60,786 nt of DNA from Hyphomicrobiales bacterium (GTDB lineage Bacteria > Pseudomonadota > Alphaproteobacteria > Rhizobiales > Xanthobacteraceae): NCBI GenBank assembly GCA_017305715.1, contig JAFKKG010000030.1:67728-128513 (forward strand), in the 5' to 3' direction. The position numbers were made by a program, and so were the translations under genes. The notes beneath the pieces are model-generated. The model saw only the letters and a list, made by a program, of their open reading frames with translations. It did not search any database and had not been told where the DNA came from. This document shows, one piece after another, positions 43,150 to 50,223 of the stretch (the stretch's first letter is position 1; the number at the start of each line of letters is the position of its first letter).

Positions 43150-43944
43150 CTACGTGAATTTGTGGAAGTCCGGCGTTCGCTTCTCGTTGAAGGCGGCGAC
43201 GCCTTCCTTCGATTCTGCGGTATCGTAGAACAGTTTCACCGCATGCAAAGCGAGGTTGCTGATGCCGCGAATGTTGTCGCTGTCGGCGTTGAAGGAGCGC
43301 TTCGCCAGCGCGATCGCGGTCGGCGAGCGCTGTGCGAGCTTATCGGTCCAGTCCTTGACGGCGGCATCGAGTTCGGCGGCCGGAACGACCTTGTTGACGA
43401 GGCCCATTTCGCGCGCCTGTTCGGCGGTGTAGCGATCGTTGATGAACCAGATCTCGCGCGCCTTCTTGTCGCCGACATGGCGGGCCAGCAAGGCGGTGCC
43501 CCAGCCGGCGTCGACGGAGCCGACTTTGGGCCCGACCTGTCCGAATTGCGCGGTGTCGGCGGCGATCGTCAGGTCGCACAGCGTTGCCAGCACGTTTCCG
43601 CCGCCGATCGCAAAGCCGTTGACGCGGGCGATGACGGGCTTGGGAACATCGCGGATCAGGCCCTGCAATTCGTCGATCGGCAGGCCAACGACGCCGCGGC
43701 CGTCATATTGTCCCTCATGCGCGGACTGGTCGCCGCCGGTGCAGAACGCCTTGTCGCCGGCGCCCGTCAGCACGATGCTCGAGACGTTGCGGTCGTTGGC
43801 GGCAATCTGGAACGCCTGAATCAGTTCTTCAAGCGTCTGGCCGCGGAAGGCATTATAGACCTTGGGGCGGTTGATGATGATCCAGGCGGCACGGTCGCGG
43901 ACTTCGTAGATCACATCGGTGAATTTGCTCGGGTCGAACATCAT
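43150..43944 (-). CDS. badI: BadI-like 2-ketocyclohexanecarboxyl-CoA hydrolase (ring-cleaving crotonase)
   Basis: This protein of 264 residues belongs to the MenB/BadI branch. As far as I recall the Rhodopseudomonas sequence, it matches closely in AWIIINRP, CTGGDQSxHxGxYDGRG, VGLPxxEL, RDVPKPVIARV, GYAIGGGNVLAT and FGQVGPKxGSVD. BadI opens a beta-keto alicyclic ring CoA ester hydrolytically to pimelyl-CoA. The gene lies directly after a BadH-like dehydrogenase, the same order as in R. palustris, which supports the call. GAGGATG lies before ATG 43944 (second ATG at 43941). Confidence 0.82.
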   Translation of the reverse strand: MMFDPSKFTDVIYEVRDRAAWIIINRPKVYNAFRGQTLEELIQAFQIAANDRNVSSIVLTGAGDKAFCTGGDQSAHEGQYDGRGVVGLPIDELQGLIRDVPKPVIARVNGFAIGGGNVLATLCDLTIAADTAQFGQVGPKVGSVDAGWGTALLARHVGDKKAREIWFINDRYTAEQAREMGLVNKVVPAAELDAAVKDWTDKLAQRSPTAIALAKRSFNADSDNIRGISNLALHAVKLFYDTAESKEGVAAFNEKRTPDFHKFT

Positions 43945-43960
43945 ATCATCCTCACATCTG

Positions 43961-44719
43961 CTAGATCATGTTCATGCCGCCGGAGACCGAGATGGCCTGT
44001 CCGGTGATGAATTTTCCATCGTCTGACGCCAGCATGGCGACGATCCCGGCGTAGTCGTCGGGCTCGCCCATGCGCTTCAAGGGAATGCCGCGAACCATCG
44101 CGTCCTTCCATTTCACGGCCTGTTCGCCTTCACCCAGCACCGCCGCCATCATCGGCGTGTTGGTAGGGCCCGGACAGACCGCATTCAGCAGCACGTTCTT
44201 GCGCGCCAGTTCACGGGCGATCGATTTGGTGAAGGAGATCAAGCCGCCCTTGCAGGCCGAGTAGACCGCCTCGTCGCTGGTACCGACGCGGGCGGCGTCG
44301 GAGGCGATATTGATGATGCGGCCGCCGCCGTGCTCGACCATCAGCGGCGCGATGGCGTGGTGGGTGTTGAGCGGACCATAGAGATTGATGCGGATGATCT
44401 TGTCCCAGAGTTCCTTGTCGGTCTTCAGGAACGGCATCGGCTTGTCCCAGCCGGCGTTATTGACCAGTGCCCAGATCGGGCCGAGGTCGGCCTCGACCTG
44501 TGCGACCGCGCGATCGACCGAGGTGCGGTCGCCGACATCGACGGTGTAGGTGGTGATCGCCGATTTCGGCGCCAGTTTCGCCGTCTCATGTCCGGCGTCG
44601 GGATTGATGTCGAAAATCGCGACCTTGCAGCCTTCTTCGGCGAGCCGAAGGGTGATGGCGCGCCCGATGCCCTGGCCGCCGCCGGTAACGATCGCGACCT
44701 TGCCTGATAAGCCTTTCAA
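43961..44719 (-). CDS. badH: BadH-like 2-hydroxycyclohexanecarboxyl-CoA dehydrogenase (SDR)
   Basis: This classical SDR of 252 residues has TGGGQGIG at 12-19, NNAGWD at 87-92 and the triad Ser140, Tyr153, Lys157 (YSACKGG). The NNAGWD, IASDAARVG and FITGQ-SVSGG stretches match BadH as I remember it. It would oxidise the ring hydroxyl to the ketone that BadI cleaves. The start is TTG at 44719 behind GGGGAG. It follows the acyl-CoA dehydrogenase gene by 77 bases and precedes badI by 16. Confidence 0.82.
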   Translation of the reverse strand: MKGLSGKVAIVTGGGQGIGRAITLRLAEEGCKVAIFDINPDAGHETAKLAPKSAITTYTVDVGDRTSVDRAVAQVEADLGPIWALVNNAGWDKPMPFLKTDKELWDKIIRINLYGPLNTHHAIAPLMVEHGGGRIINIASDAARVGTSDEAVYSACKGGLISFTKSIARELARKNVLLNAVCPGPTNTPMMAAVLGEGEQAVKWKDAMVRGIPLKRMGEPDDYAGIVAMLASDDGKFITGQAISVSGGMNMI

Positions 44720-44796
44720 AATTCACTCCCCTGTTTTGCGGCGCATTGGCCGTTGCTGTGTTTGGGCCGCCGGCCCTGGCCGAGCGGCGGGCGGGC

Positions 44797-45975
44797 TCAG
44801 CCGCTCTTGGTGAGCGCAAAACCACATTGCGCGAACATCTGGCGGGCGATGATGGTTTTCATGATCTCGATCGATCCGCCCGCGATCTTGACGATCCTGG
44901 CGTCGATATAGGCGCGCGCGATCGGATACTCCGTCATATAGCCCCAGCCACCGAACAATTGCAGGCATTCGTCGACCGCCTCGCAATGCAGTTCGGAGGT
45001 GAACATCTTGGCCATCGCGGCGTCCACCGGATCGAGCTTGCCTTCCATGAACAGCGAGATGCATCGGTCGGTAAAGACGCGGGCGACCGTGGCCTTGGTC
45101 TTGAGATCGGCGAGCTTGAACTGGGTGTTCTGGAAGTTGGCGAGCTTTTGGCCGAACACGCTGCGGTCCGACGTATATTCGACGGTCCAGTCCAGCACGG
45201 TTTCGGTGACGGTGGCGGAGCGGATCGCCTGGGCGAGCCGTTCCTGCGACAGCTTCGTCATCATCAGCGCAAAACCCTTGCCTTCCTGCCCCAGCATATT
45301 GGTGGCGGGAACGCGGATATTCTCGAAGAACAGTTCGGACGTATCCTGCGCCTTCATGCCGATTTTTTCGAGGTTTCGTCCGCGCTGGAAGCCGGGCCGG
45401 TTGCTCTCGACGATAAACAGCGTCACGCCCTTGGCGCCGGCGCTGCCGTCGGTCTTGGTCGCCAGCACGACGAAATCGCAAAGCTGGCCATTCGAGATGA
45501 AAACTTTCTGGCCGTTGATGACGAAATCATCGCCATCGCGCACCGCGCGGGTCCTGATCGCCTTGAGGTCGCTGCCGGCATGCGGCTCGGTCATGCCGAG
45601 CGAGCCGATCGCTTCACCCGACACCATCTTCGGCAGCCACTGCCGCTTCTGTGCTTCGGTTCCAAACGAAAGCAGATAGGTCGCGACCAGATCGGTGTGA
45701 ATCAGAAAGCCCGGGCCGCTGGCGCCGGAGCGCCATAATTCCTCGAACACGACGACGTCGAACAGATAGTCGAGGCCCATGCCGCCATACTCTTCGGGCA
45801 CGGTACAGCAGAGCAGCCCTTCGGCGCCGGCCTTGAGCCACAGGTCCCGCGGCACGATGCCGTCTTTTTCCCACTGTGCGTGAAACGGCACGATCTCGCG
45901 ATCGACGAAGCGCCGGACCGATTCCCGGAAAATATGATGTTCCTCGCGGAAAATGGTGCGCTCGATCATCGACAT
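44797..45975 (-). CDS. Acyl-CoA dehydrogenase, first gene of the badHI-like operon
   Basis: This protein of 392 residues has SLGMTEPHAGSDLKAIRT and GQKVFISNGQLCD motifs. A glutamate (TVTETVLDW) occupies the position used by long-chain type dehydrogenases, counted back from the RSVFGQ motif, so it looks catalytically complete, unlike its paralogue at 41052. It likely makes the cyclohexene-type CoA ester. The ATG at 45975 was chosen (GTG 45981 and ATG 45969 are alternatives); a regulon dyad begins only 14 bases upstream. Confidence 0.9.
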   Translation of the reverse strand: MSMIERTIFREEHHIFRESVRRFVDREIVPFHAQWEKDGIVPRDLWLKAGAEGLLCCTVPEEYGGMGLDYLFDVVVFEELWRSGASGPGFLIHTDLVATYLLSFGTEAQKRQWLPKMVSGEAIGSLGMTEPHAGSDLKAIRTRAVRDGDDFVINGQKVFISNGQLCDFVVLATKTDGSAGAKGVTLFIVESNRPGFQRGRNLEKIGMKAQDTSELFFENIRVPATNMLGQEGKGFALMMTKLSQERLAQAIRSATVTETVLDWTVEYTSDRSVFGQKLANFQNTQFKLADLKTKATVARVFTDRCISLFMEGKLDPVDAAMAKMFTSELHCEAVDECLQLFGGWGYMTEYPIARAYIDARIVKIAGGSIEIMKTIIARQMFAQCGFALTKSG

Positions 45976-45988
45976 GTCCACATCAATT

Positions 45989-46006
45989 TAGTTAGGTAGT
46001 GTACTA
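45989..46006. promoter_or_regulatory. Region C dyad in front of the badHI-like operon (TAGTTA-N6-GTACTA)
   Basis: TAGTTA-GGTAGT-GTACTA: 10 of 12 arm bases match. It lies only 14 bases from the dehydrogenase start codon, so a bound regulator would cover the transcript start or the ribosome site. The opposite gene has its own copy at 46150. Confidence 0.65.
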
Positions 46007-46149
46007 TATGACCCGAGATGGTGAAAGGCAAGCTGGCGGTGCGGGGTTTTTGCGCCACCCGTCGATGACACCGGCGCCAGAACTTTCGTACGTGGCCCGC
46101 AACTGTTTCATTGAGCGCTTTTCACAGCGGAAAAACCGTTCATTTAAAC

Positions 46150-46167
46150 TAGTACACATCTATACGA
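46150..46167. promoter_or_regulatory. Region C dyad in front of the crotonase-like operon (TAGTAC-N6-ATACGA)
   Basis: TAGTAC-ACATCT-ATACGA: perfect left arm and four of six right-arm bases. It lies 40 bases upstream of the ATG at 46207. The remaining 225-base divergent gap shows no gene. Confidence 0.6.
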
Positions 46168-46206
46168 TATGCTATAGCGCGAAAAATGCCGGTGGAGAGG
46201 GAGCCC

Positions 46207-47505
46207 ATGAACGCGTTGGGAGAGTTGCAGCAATTCCGGGCCGAACGCAGCCAAAACAATGTCCTGCATCTTGTTTTCGACATGCCCGGCCGCCCGATGA
46301 ACGTGTTCTCGAACGCCGCGATTGCCGAACTCGCGATCTTCAGCCGCTGGCTCCGCGACAGCGATGTAAAGGGCGTGGTCATCCGTTCGGGAAAGCCGTC
46401 GGCCTTCTGTGCCGGGGCCGATCTCGCCGAACTCGGAGCGGCCTATGACATGATCATGGCGGCACCCGCCGGGACGCGCGACCGTGTGGCATTCGATCAC
46501 TTCTTTCCTCTCAGTCAGGCGTTGCGTGGAATCGAAACCGCGGGCAAGCCGGTTGCGGCCGCGATCGCCGGCCTGGCGCTGGGCGGCGGCGGCGAACTGG
46601 CGCTGGCGACCCATTATCGGGTCATGGTCGATGATCCCAAGGTTGCATTTGGCCTGCCGGAGTCGCTGGTCGGGCTGTTACCGGGAGGCGGGGGAACCCA
46701 GCGGCTGCCGCGCCTGACCGGAATCAAAAAAGCATTTCCGATCCTGCTGGAAGGCGCGCGTCTGTCCGGGCAGGCCGCTGTTGACGCCGGCGTGATCAAT
46801 CAACTGGTGCCGGCCGGCGAAGAGGTGGCGGTGGCGGAACGATGGGTGCTGTCGCATCCCTCAGTGTCTCAGCCCTGGGATCGCGCTGGATGGCGGCCGG
46901 CTGATGTCGATGATGCTGCGTCAATCGTCGCGCGGAAGCGCGAAAGCGTGCTGGCCGAAACCCTCGGTCACTATCCGGCGCCGCTTGCCATTCTCGACTG
47001 CGTCGGCACAGGACTGCCGCAACCGTTTGATGACGCGATCCGCAGCGAGATGCAGATATTTTCAAAACTGATCCAGCGGCGCGAGCCGCGCAACATGATC
47101 AGGACGCTGTTTCTCGGCCGGCTCGATCATGATCGGCTGCGCAAGGCGGGAGGCGTTCCGGCGCCCGTCGAACAGGCGGTGGCGGCGGTATCCGAGGCGC
47201 TACAGGCCGGGGCTGATGCAACGCTCGTGAATGCGCTCGCGCGCGCCGGCTTTCAGGGGCCGGGCAAGGTGCCGGCTTTCGATGGCTTTGTTGCGCAGTC
47301 CGCGTTCTGGCTGGAGGCAGAACCCGTCACCGACGGCAAACATGCGTTGCGCGAGCGACTGGCGCGAGCATACGCCATGGCGGACCAATGGCGGACCGGC
47401 TTTTCCGAGGATCAGCGCCGTGCCGCGGATTATCTACTGGTCACCAAACATGGCTTTCCCGCCTATATGGCAGGGGCCTTCTCTTCCGCCCAGCCGGGCG
47501 CCTGA
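46207..47505 (+). CDS. Crotonase-domain protein with long C-terminal extension, FadB/FadJ-like without dehydrogenase domain
   Basis: Residues 1-180 are an enoyl-CoA hydratase domain with GLALGGGGELALATHYRV (oxyanion hole) and FGLPESLVGLLPGGGGTQRLPRLTG (catalytic Glu region). Residues 180-432 resemble the linker and C-terminal helical parts of the fatty-acid oxidation complex, ending in a HGFPAYMAGAF stretch like the VEGYGFPAY end of FadB. No Rossmann GxGxxG is present, so the NAD-binding dehydrogenase part is missing. At 432 residues it lies between hydratase and full FadB lengths. The ATG at 46207 follows GAGAGGGAG. Confidence 0.82.
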   Translation: MNALGELQQFRAERSQNNVLHLVFDMPGRPMNVFSNAAIAELAIFSRWLRDSDVKGVVIRSGKPSAFCAGADLAELGAAYDMIMAAPAGTRDRVAFDHFFPLSQALRGIETAGKPVAAAIAGLALGGGGELALATHYRVMVDDPKVAFGLPESLVGLLPGGGGTQRLPRLTGIKKAFPILLEGARLSGQAAVDAGVINQLVPAGEEVAVAERWVLSHPSVSQPWDRAGWRPADVDDAASIVARKRESVLAETLGHYPAPLAILDCVGTGLPQPFDDAIRSEMQIFSKLIQRREPRNMIRTLFLGRLDHDRLRKAGGVPAPVEQAVAAVSEALQAGADATLVNALARAGFQGPGKVPAFDGFVAQSAFWLEAEPVTDGKHALRERLARAYAMADQWRTGFSEDQRRAADYLLVTKHGFPAYMAGAFSSAQPGA

Positions 47506-47564
47506 ATGCCGGCTTCGAAACGCCCGCCATTGTGGTGCGCGCAACTCCAATCGAGAGAACAGCA

Positions 47565-48755
47565 GTGTCAAAACCCCTGACCGGCATCCGCGTCCTCGAC
47601 CTGTCGAAAGTTCTGGCGGGTCCGCTGTGCGCCCAATATCTCGGCGATCTCGGCGCCGACATCATCAAGGTGGAGGCCGTCGGCCAGGGCGACGAAACGC
47701 GCGGCTGGCCGCCATTTCCGGCGCCGGGCATGGGAACCGTCTTTCTCAGTGCCAACCGGAACAAGCGCAGCATCGCCGTCGACATGAAGTCGGAAAAGGG
47801 GCGCGAGATCGTTCATGCGCTGGCAAAATCGGCCGATGTCGCCATTGAAAGTTTCGGAACCGGCGTGGCCGAGCGCCTCGGCATCGATGCGCCGACGCTG
47901 CGCGCCCTGAACGACCGCCTGATCCATTGCAGCATCTCGGGCTTCGGCCGCTCGGGGCCGCTGAAAAACTCGCCGGGTTATGACGTCATCCTGCAGGCGT
48001 TTTGCGGCGTCATGTCGATGACCGGCGACGAGGATGGCGGCTATATCCGCAGCCCGATCTCGCCGATCGACCAGATGACAGGCGTGCATGCCTTCAGCGG
48101 CATTCTGGCGCTGCTGTATGAGCGGGAAAAGACCGGCAAGGGCGGCGAGATCCAGGTTTCGCTGTTCGAAACCGCGGTCGGCCTGCTGGGTTACAATTTG
48201 CAGACTTTCTGGGAACGCGGCGTGCAGCCGCCGAAATGCGGCTCCAGCCATGAATCGCTCTGTCCCTATCAGGCTTTCGAGGCGGCGGATGGCCCGATCA
48301 TGATCGGGGTCGCCAACGACAATCTCTGGCGCAAATTCTGCGCGGTCACCGGCCTGGACGCGATCGTCGATGATGTCAGGTTCAGGACCAATGCGGACCG
48401 CGTCGCGCACCGCAAGGAAACCCTCGGTCATGTCCAGGCCGCGCTGGCGCAAAATTCCGTCGCGCACTGGAATGAGTTGCTGACCGGCGTCGGCGTGCCC
48501 TGCGCGCCGATCAATTCGATCGCGCAATTGCTCGATCACCCGCACACCGCGGCCAGCGGCATCATCGTCGACTACGAACATCGGACGGCGGGCAAGCTGA
48601 AGGGCGTCGGTCACCCCGTTCGGATCAACGGGGCGGAACGACGCGCGGGCAGGCCGCCGCCGGTGCTGGGACAGCACACCGACGACGTGCTCGGTGAAAT
48701 CGGTCTTTCGCGCGAGACGATCGGTGAACTACGGCAAGCCCGGATCATCGGGTGA
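47565..48755 (+). CDS. CaiB/BaiF-family CoA transferase (family III)
   Basis: This protein of 396 residues transfers CoA between acids through an aspartyl anhydride. It begins with the signature LTGIRVLDLSKVLAGPLCAQYLGDLGADIIKVE, and the PGYDVILQAF motif near residue 137 holds the catalytic Asp. The GTG at 47565 starts the conserved sequence. Upstream in-frame residues overlap the preceding gene and look artificial. In this operon it may activate the substrate or recycle CoA from a product without ATP. Confidence 0.92.
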   Translation: MSKPLTGIRVLDLSKVLAGPLCAQYLGDLGADIIKVEAVGQGDETRGWPPFPAPGMGTVFLSANRNKRSIAVDMKSEKGREIVHALAKSADVAIESFGTGVAERLGIDAPTLRALNDRLIHCSISGFGRSGPLKNSPGYDVILQAFCGVMSMTGDEDGGYIRSPISPIDQMTGVHAFSGILALLYEREKTGKGGEIQVSLFETAVGLLGYNLQTFWERGVQPPKCGSSHESLCPYQAFEAADGPIMIGVANDNLWRKFCAVTGLDAIVDDVRFRTNADRVAHRKETLGHVQAALAQNSVAHWNELLTGVGVPCAPINSIAQLLDHPHTAASGIIVDYEHRTAGKLKGVGHPVRINGAERRAGRPPPVLGQHTDDVLGEIGLSRETIGELRQARIIG

Positions 48756-48786
48756 GATTTTGCATCGCTTAACGGGAGTTGGATAG

Positions 48787-49968
48787 ATGGGGCAATCGAC
48801 GGACACGGCGCTGGCCGCGCTGAAAATCGGCAGCCGCGTCGCTTACGAGCGTCTGGCGCGGCCAAAGGCGCGCCGGTTCGATGACGTCCCCTGTACGCCT
48901 TACGCCGTCACGGCGGAATGGCTGACGGCGGTCCTCTGCGGCAAGGTTCCGGGAGCGGTCGTTACGCAGGTCGAGGTCAAGGCCGCGAGCGCGGGTACGC
49001 ACGAGCGCCATCAGCTGAAAGTCTCTTACAACGAGGAGGGCCGGCGCGCCGGCCTGCCGGTCTCGATCTTCACCAAGTCGCTGCCGAGCATCGTCACCCG
49101 CATGATCGGCGGCTTCAACGGCACGGCGCGCGTGGAGGGCAGCTTCTTTACGCAGATCCGGCCTCAGCTCGAGATCGAGGCGCCGCTGTGCTATCATTCC
49201 GCCTATGATCGGCGGACGTTTGCCGCGATCCATCTGCTGGAAGATCTGGTCGCCACCAAGTCAGCGACGTTCTGCAATCACAAGACCGATGTCACGCGCG
49301 CGATGGCGGACGACATGATCGATCTGTTGGCAGCGTTGCACGGCCGCTTCTACGGCGATCCGACGCTGGCCGAACGCTATCGCTGGCTCGCCAGCTATTC
49401 CCGATGGTTCACCATCGGCGCGGCAAAAATGGGAACGGAGTACTACACAAGGAAAGCGTTTGACGCTGCGGCTCATGTTATTCCCACGGCGGTGCTTGCG
49501 CGCCGCGACGATGTCTGGCCGGTGACGATGCGCGCACTTGCGCTGCATGACAGCGAGCCGCAGGGGCTCATTCATTCCGACGTGCATATCGGCAACTGGT
49601 ACCGCACCGGCGCCGGCCAGATGGGATTGTGCGACTGGCAGTGTCTTTCGCGCGGGCACTGGTCGCGCGATTTCGCCTACGCCGTGACGGCGTCGCTGAC
49701 GCCGGACAATCGCCGGAACTGGGAGCGTGAGCTGTTGGCCCGTTATATCGAACGGTTCGCGGAGAAGACCGGCGTCAAGCCCGATTTCGACCTCAGCTTC
49801 CAGCGCTACCGGCAGCAGATCGTGCATGCGCTGGCGATGTGGACGATCACGCTGTGCCACTCGCCGCTGCTGCCGAACATGCAGCCCGAGGATACGACGT
49901 TGACGATGATCGGGCGGATGACGACGGCGATGGCCGATCTGGATGCGCTCGACAGCTTCCGGGATTGA
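48787..49968 (+). CDS. Aminoglycoside-phosphotransferase-fold kinase in the CoA cluster
   Basis: This protein of 393 residues has the kinase catalytic loop LIHSDVHIGNWY (HxDxxxxN, near residue 260) and the Mg-binding LCDWQ a dozen residues later, as in APH and ecdysteroid-kinase-like families. Such kinases are known in hydroxyacyl-CoA metabolism (LvaA for 4-hydroxyvaleryl-CoA; the kinase domain of ACAD10/11). With acyl-CoA dehydrogenases and CoA ligase around it, phosphorylation of a hydroxyacyl-CoA is a better guess than antibiotic resistance. GGGAG precedes the ATG. Confidence 0.85.
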   Translation: MGQSTDTALAALKIGSRVAYERLARPKARRFDDVPCTPYAVTAEWLTAVLCGKVPGAVVTQVEVKAASAGTHERHQLKVSYNEEGRRAGLPVSIFTKSLPSIVTRMIGGFNGTARVEGSFFTQIRPQLEIEAPLCYHSAYDRRTFAAIHLLEDLVATKSATFCNHKTDVTRAMADDMIDLLAALHGRFYGDPTLAERYRWLASYSRWFTIGAAKMGTEYYTRKAFDAAAHVIPTAVLARRDDVWPVTMRALALHDSEPQGLIHSDVHIGNWYRTGAGQMGLCDWQCLSRGHWSRDFAYAVTASLTPDNRRNWERELLARYIERFAEKTGVKPDFDLSFQRYRQQIVHALAMWTITLCHSPLLPNMQPEDTTLTMIGRMTTAMADLDALDSFRD

Positions 49969-50163
49969 CCGACCGGTTCGGGGGCTGCGGCAGGATGTAG
50001 CAACTTTCGCGCGGGTCCGGACGGTAGCCCCCGGGTTTGAACACCAGTGTATTATATTCATTCACTTTTCTGCTTTGGACTCCGCGGGCCACTCTGACCG
50101 ACAGTGAACTGCTTAGGGCAAGGATATGGCGCCGAACTTTGCGGTTGCGATTTACGGCAAAAT

Positions 50164-50181
50164 TAGTACACTAGCGAACAA
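50164..50181. promoter_or_regulatory. Region C dyad before the CoA ligase gene (TAGTAC-N6-GAACAA)
   Basis: The left arm TAGTAC is perfect; the right arm keeps three bases. It lies 42 bases before ATG 50224. A weaker ACACCAGTGTATTA palindrome is at 50041-50054 in the same 255-base gap, which holds no gene. Confidence 0.55.
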
Positions 50182-50223
50182 ATAGGCCGCCAAGAGCCGC
50201 ATACCACGTTATGGAGGTAACGC

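Noticed and set aside
47568-48677. Minus-strand frame of 369 residues under the CaiB gene
   Set aside because: The plus-strand gene has the full CaiB signature and catalytic aspartate. The opposite frame shows no family features.
48787-49968. Antibiotic resistance phosphotransferase
   Set aside because: The APH fold alone does not show resistance; the gene lies in a CoA-thioester operon with no resistance or mobility genes nearby.
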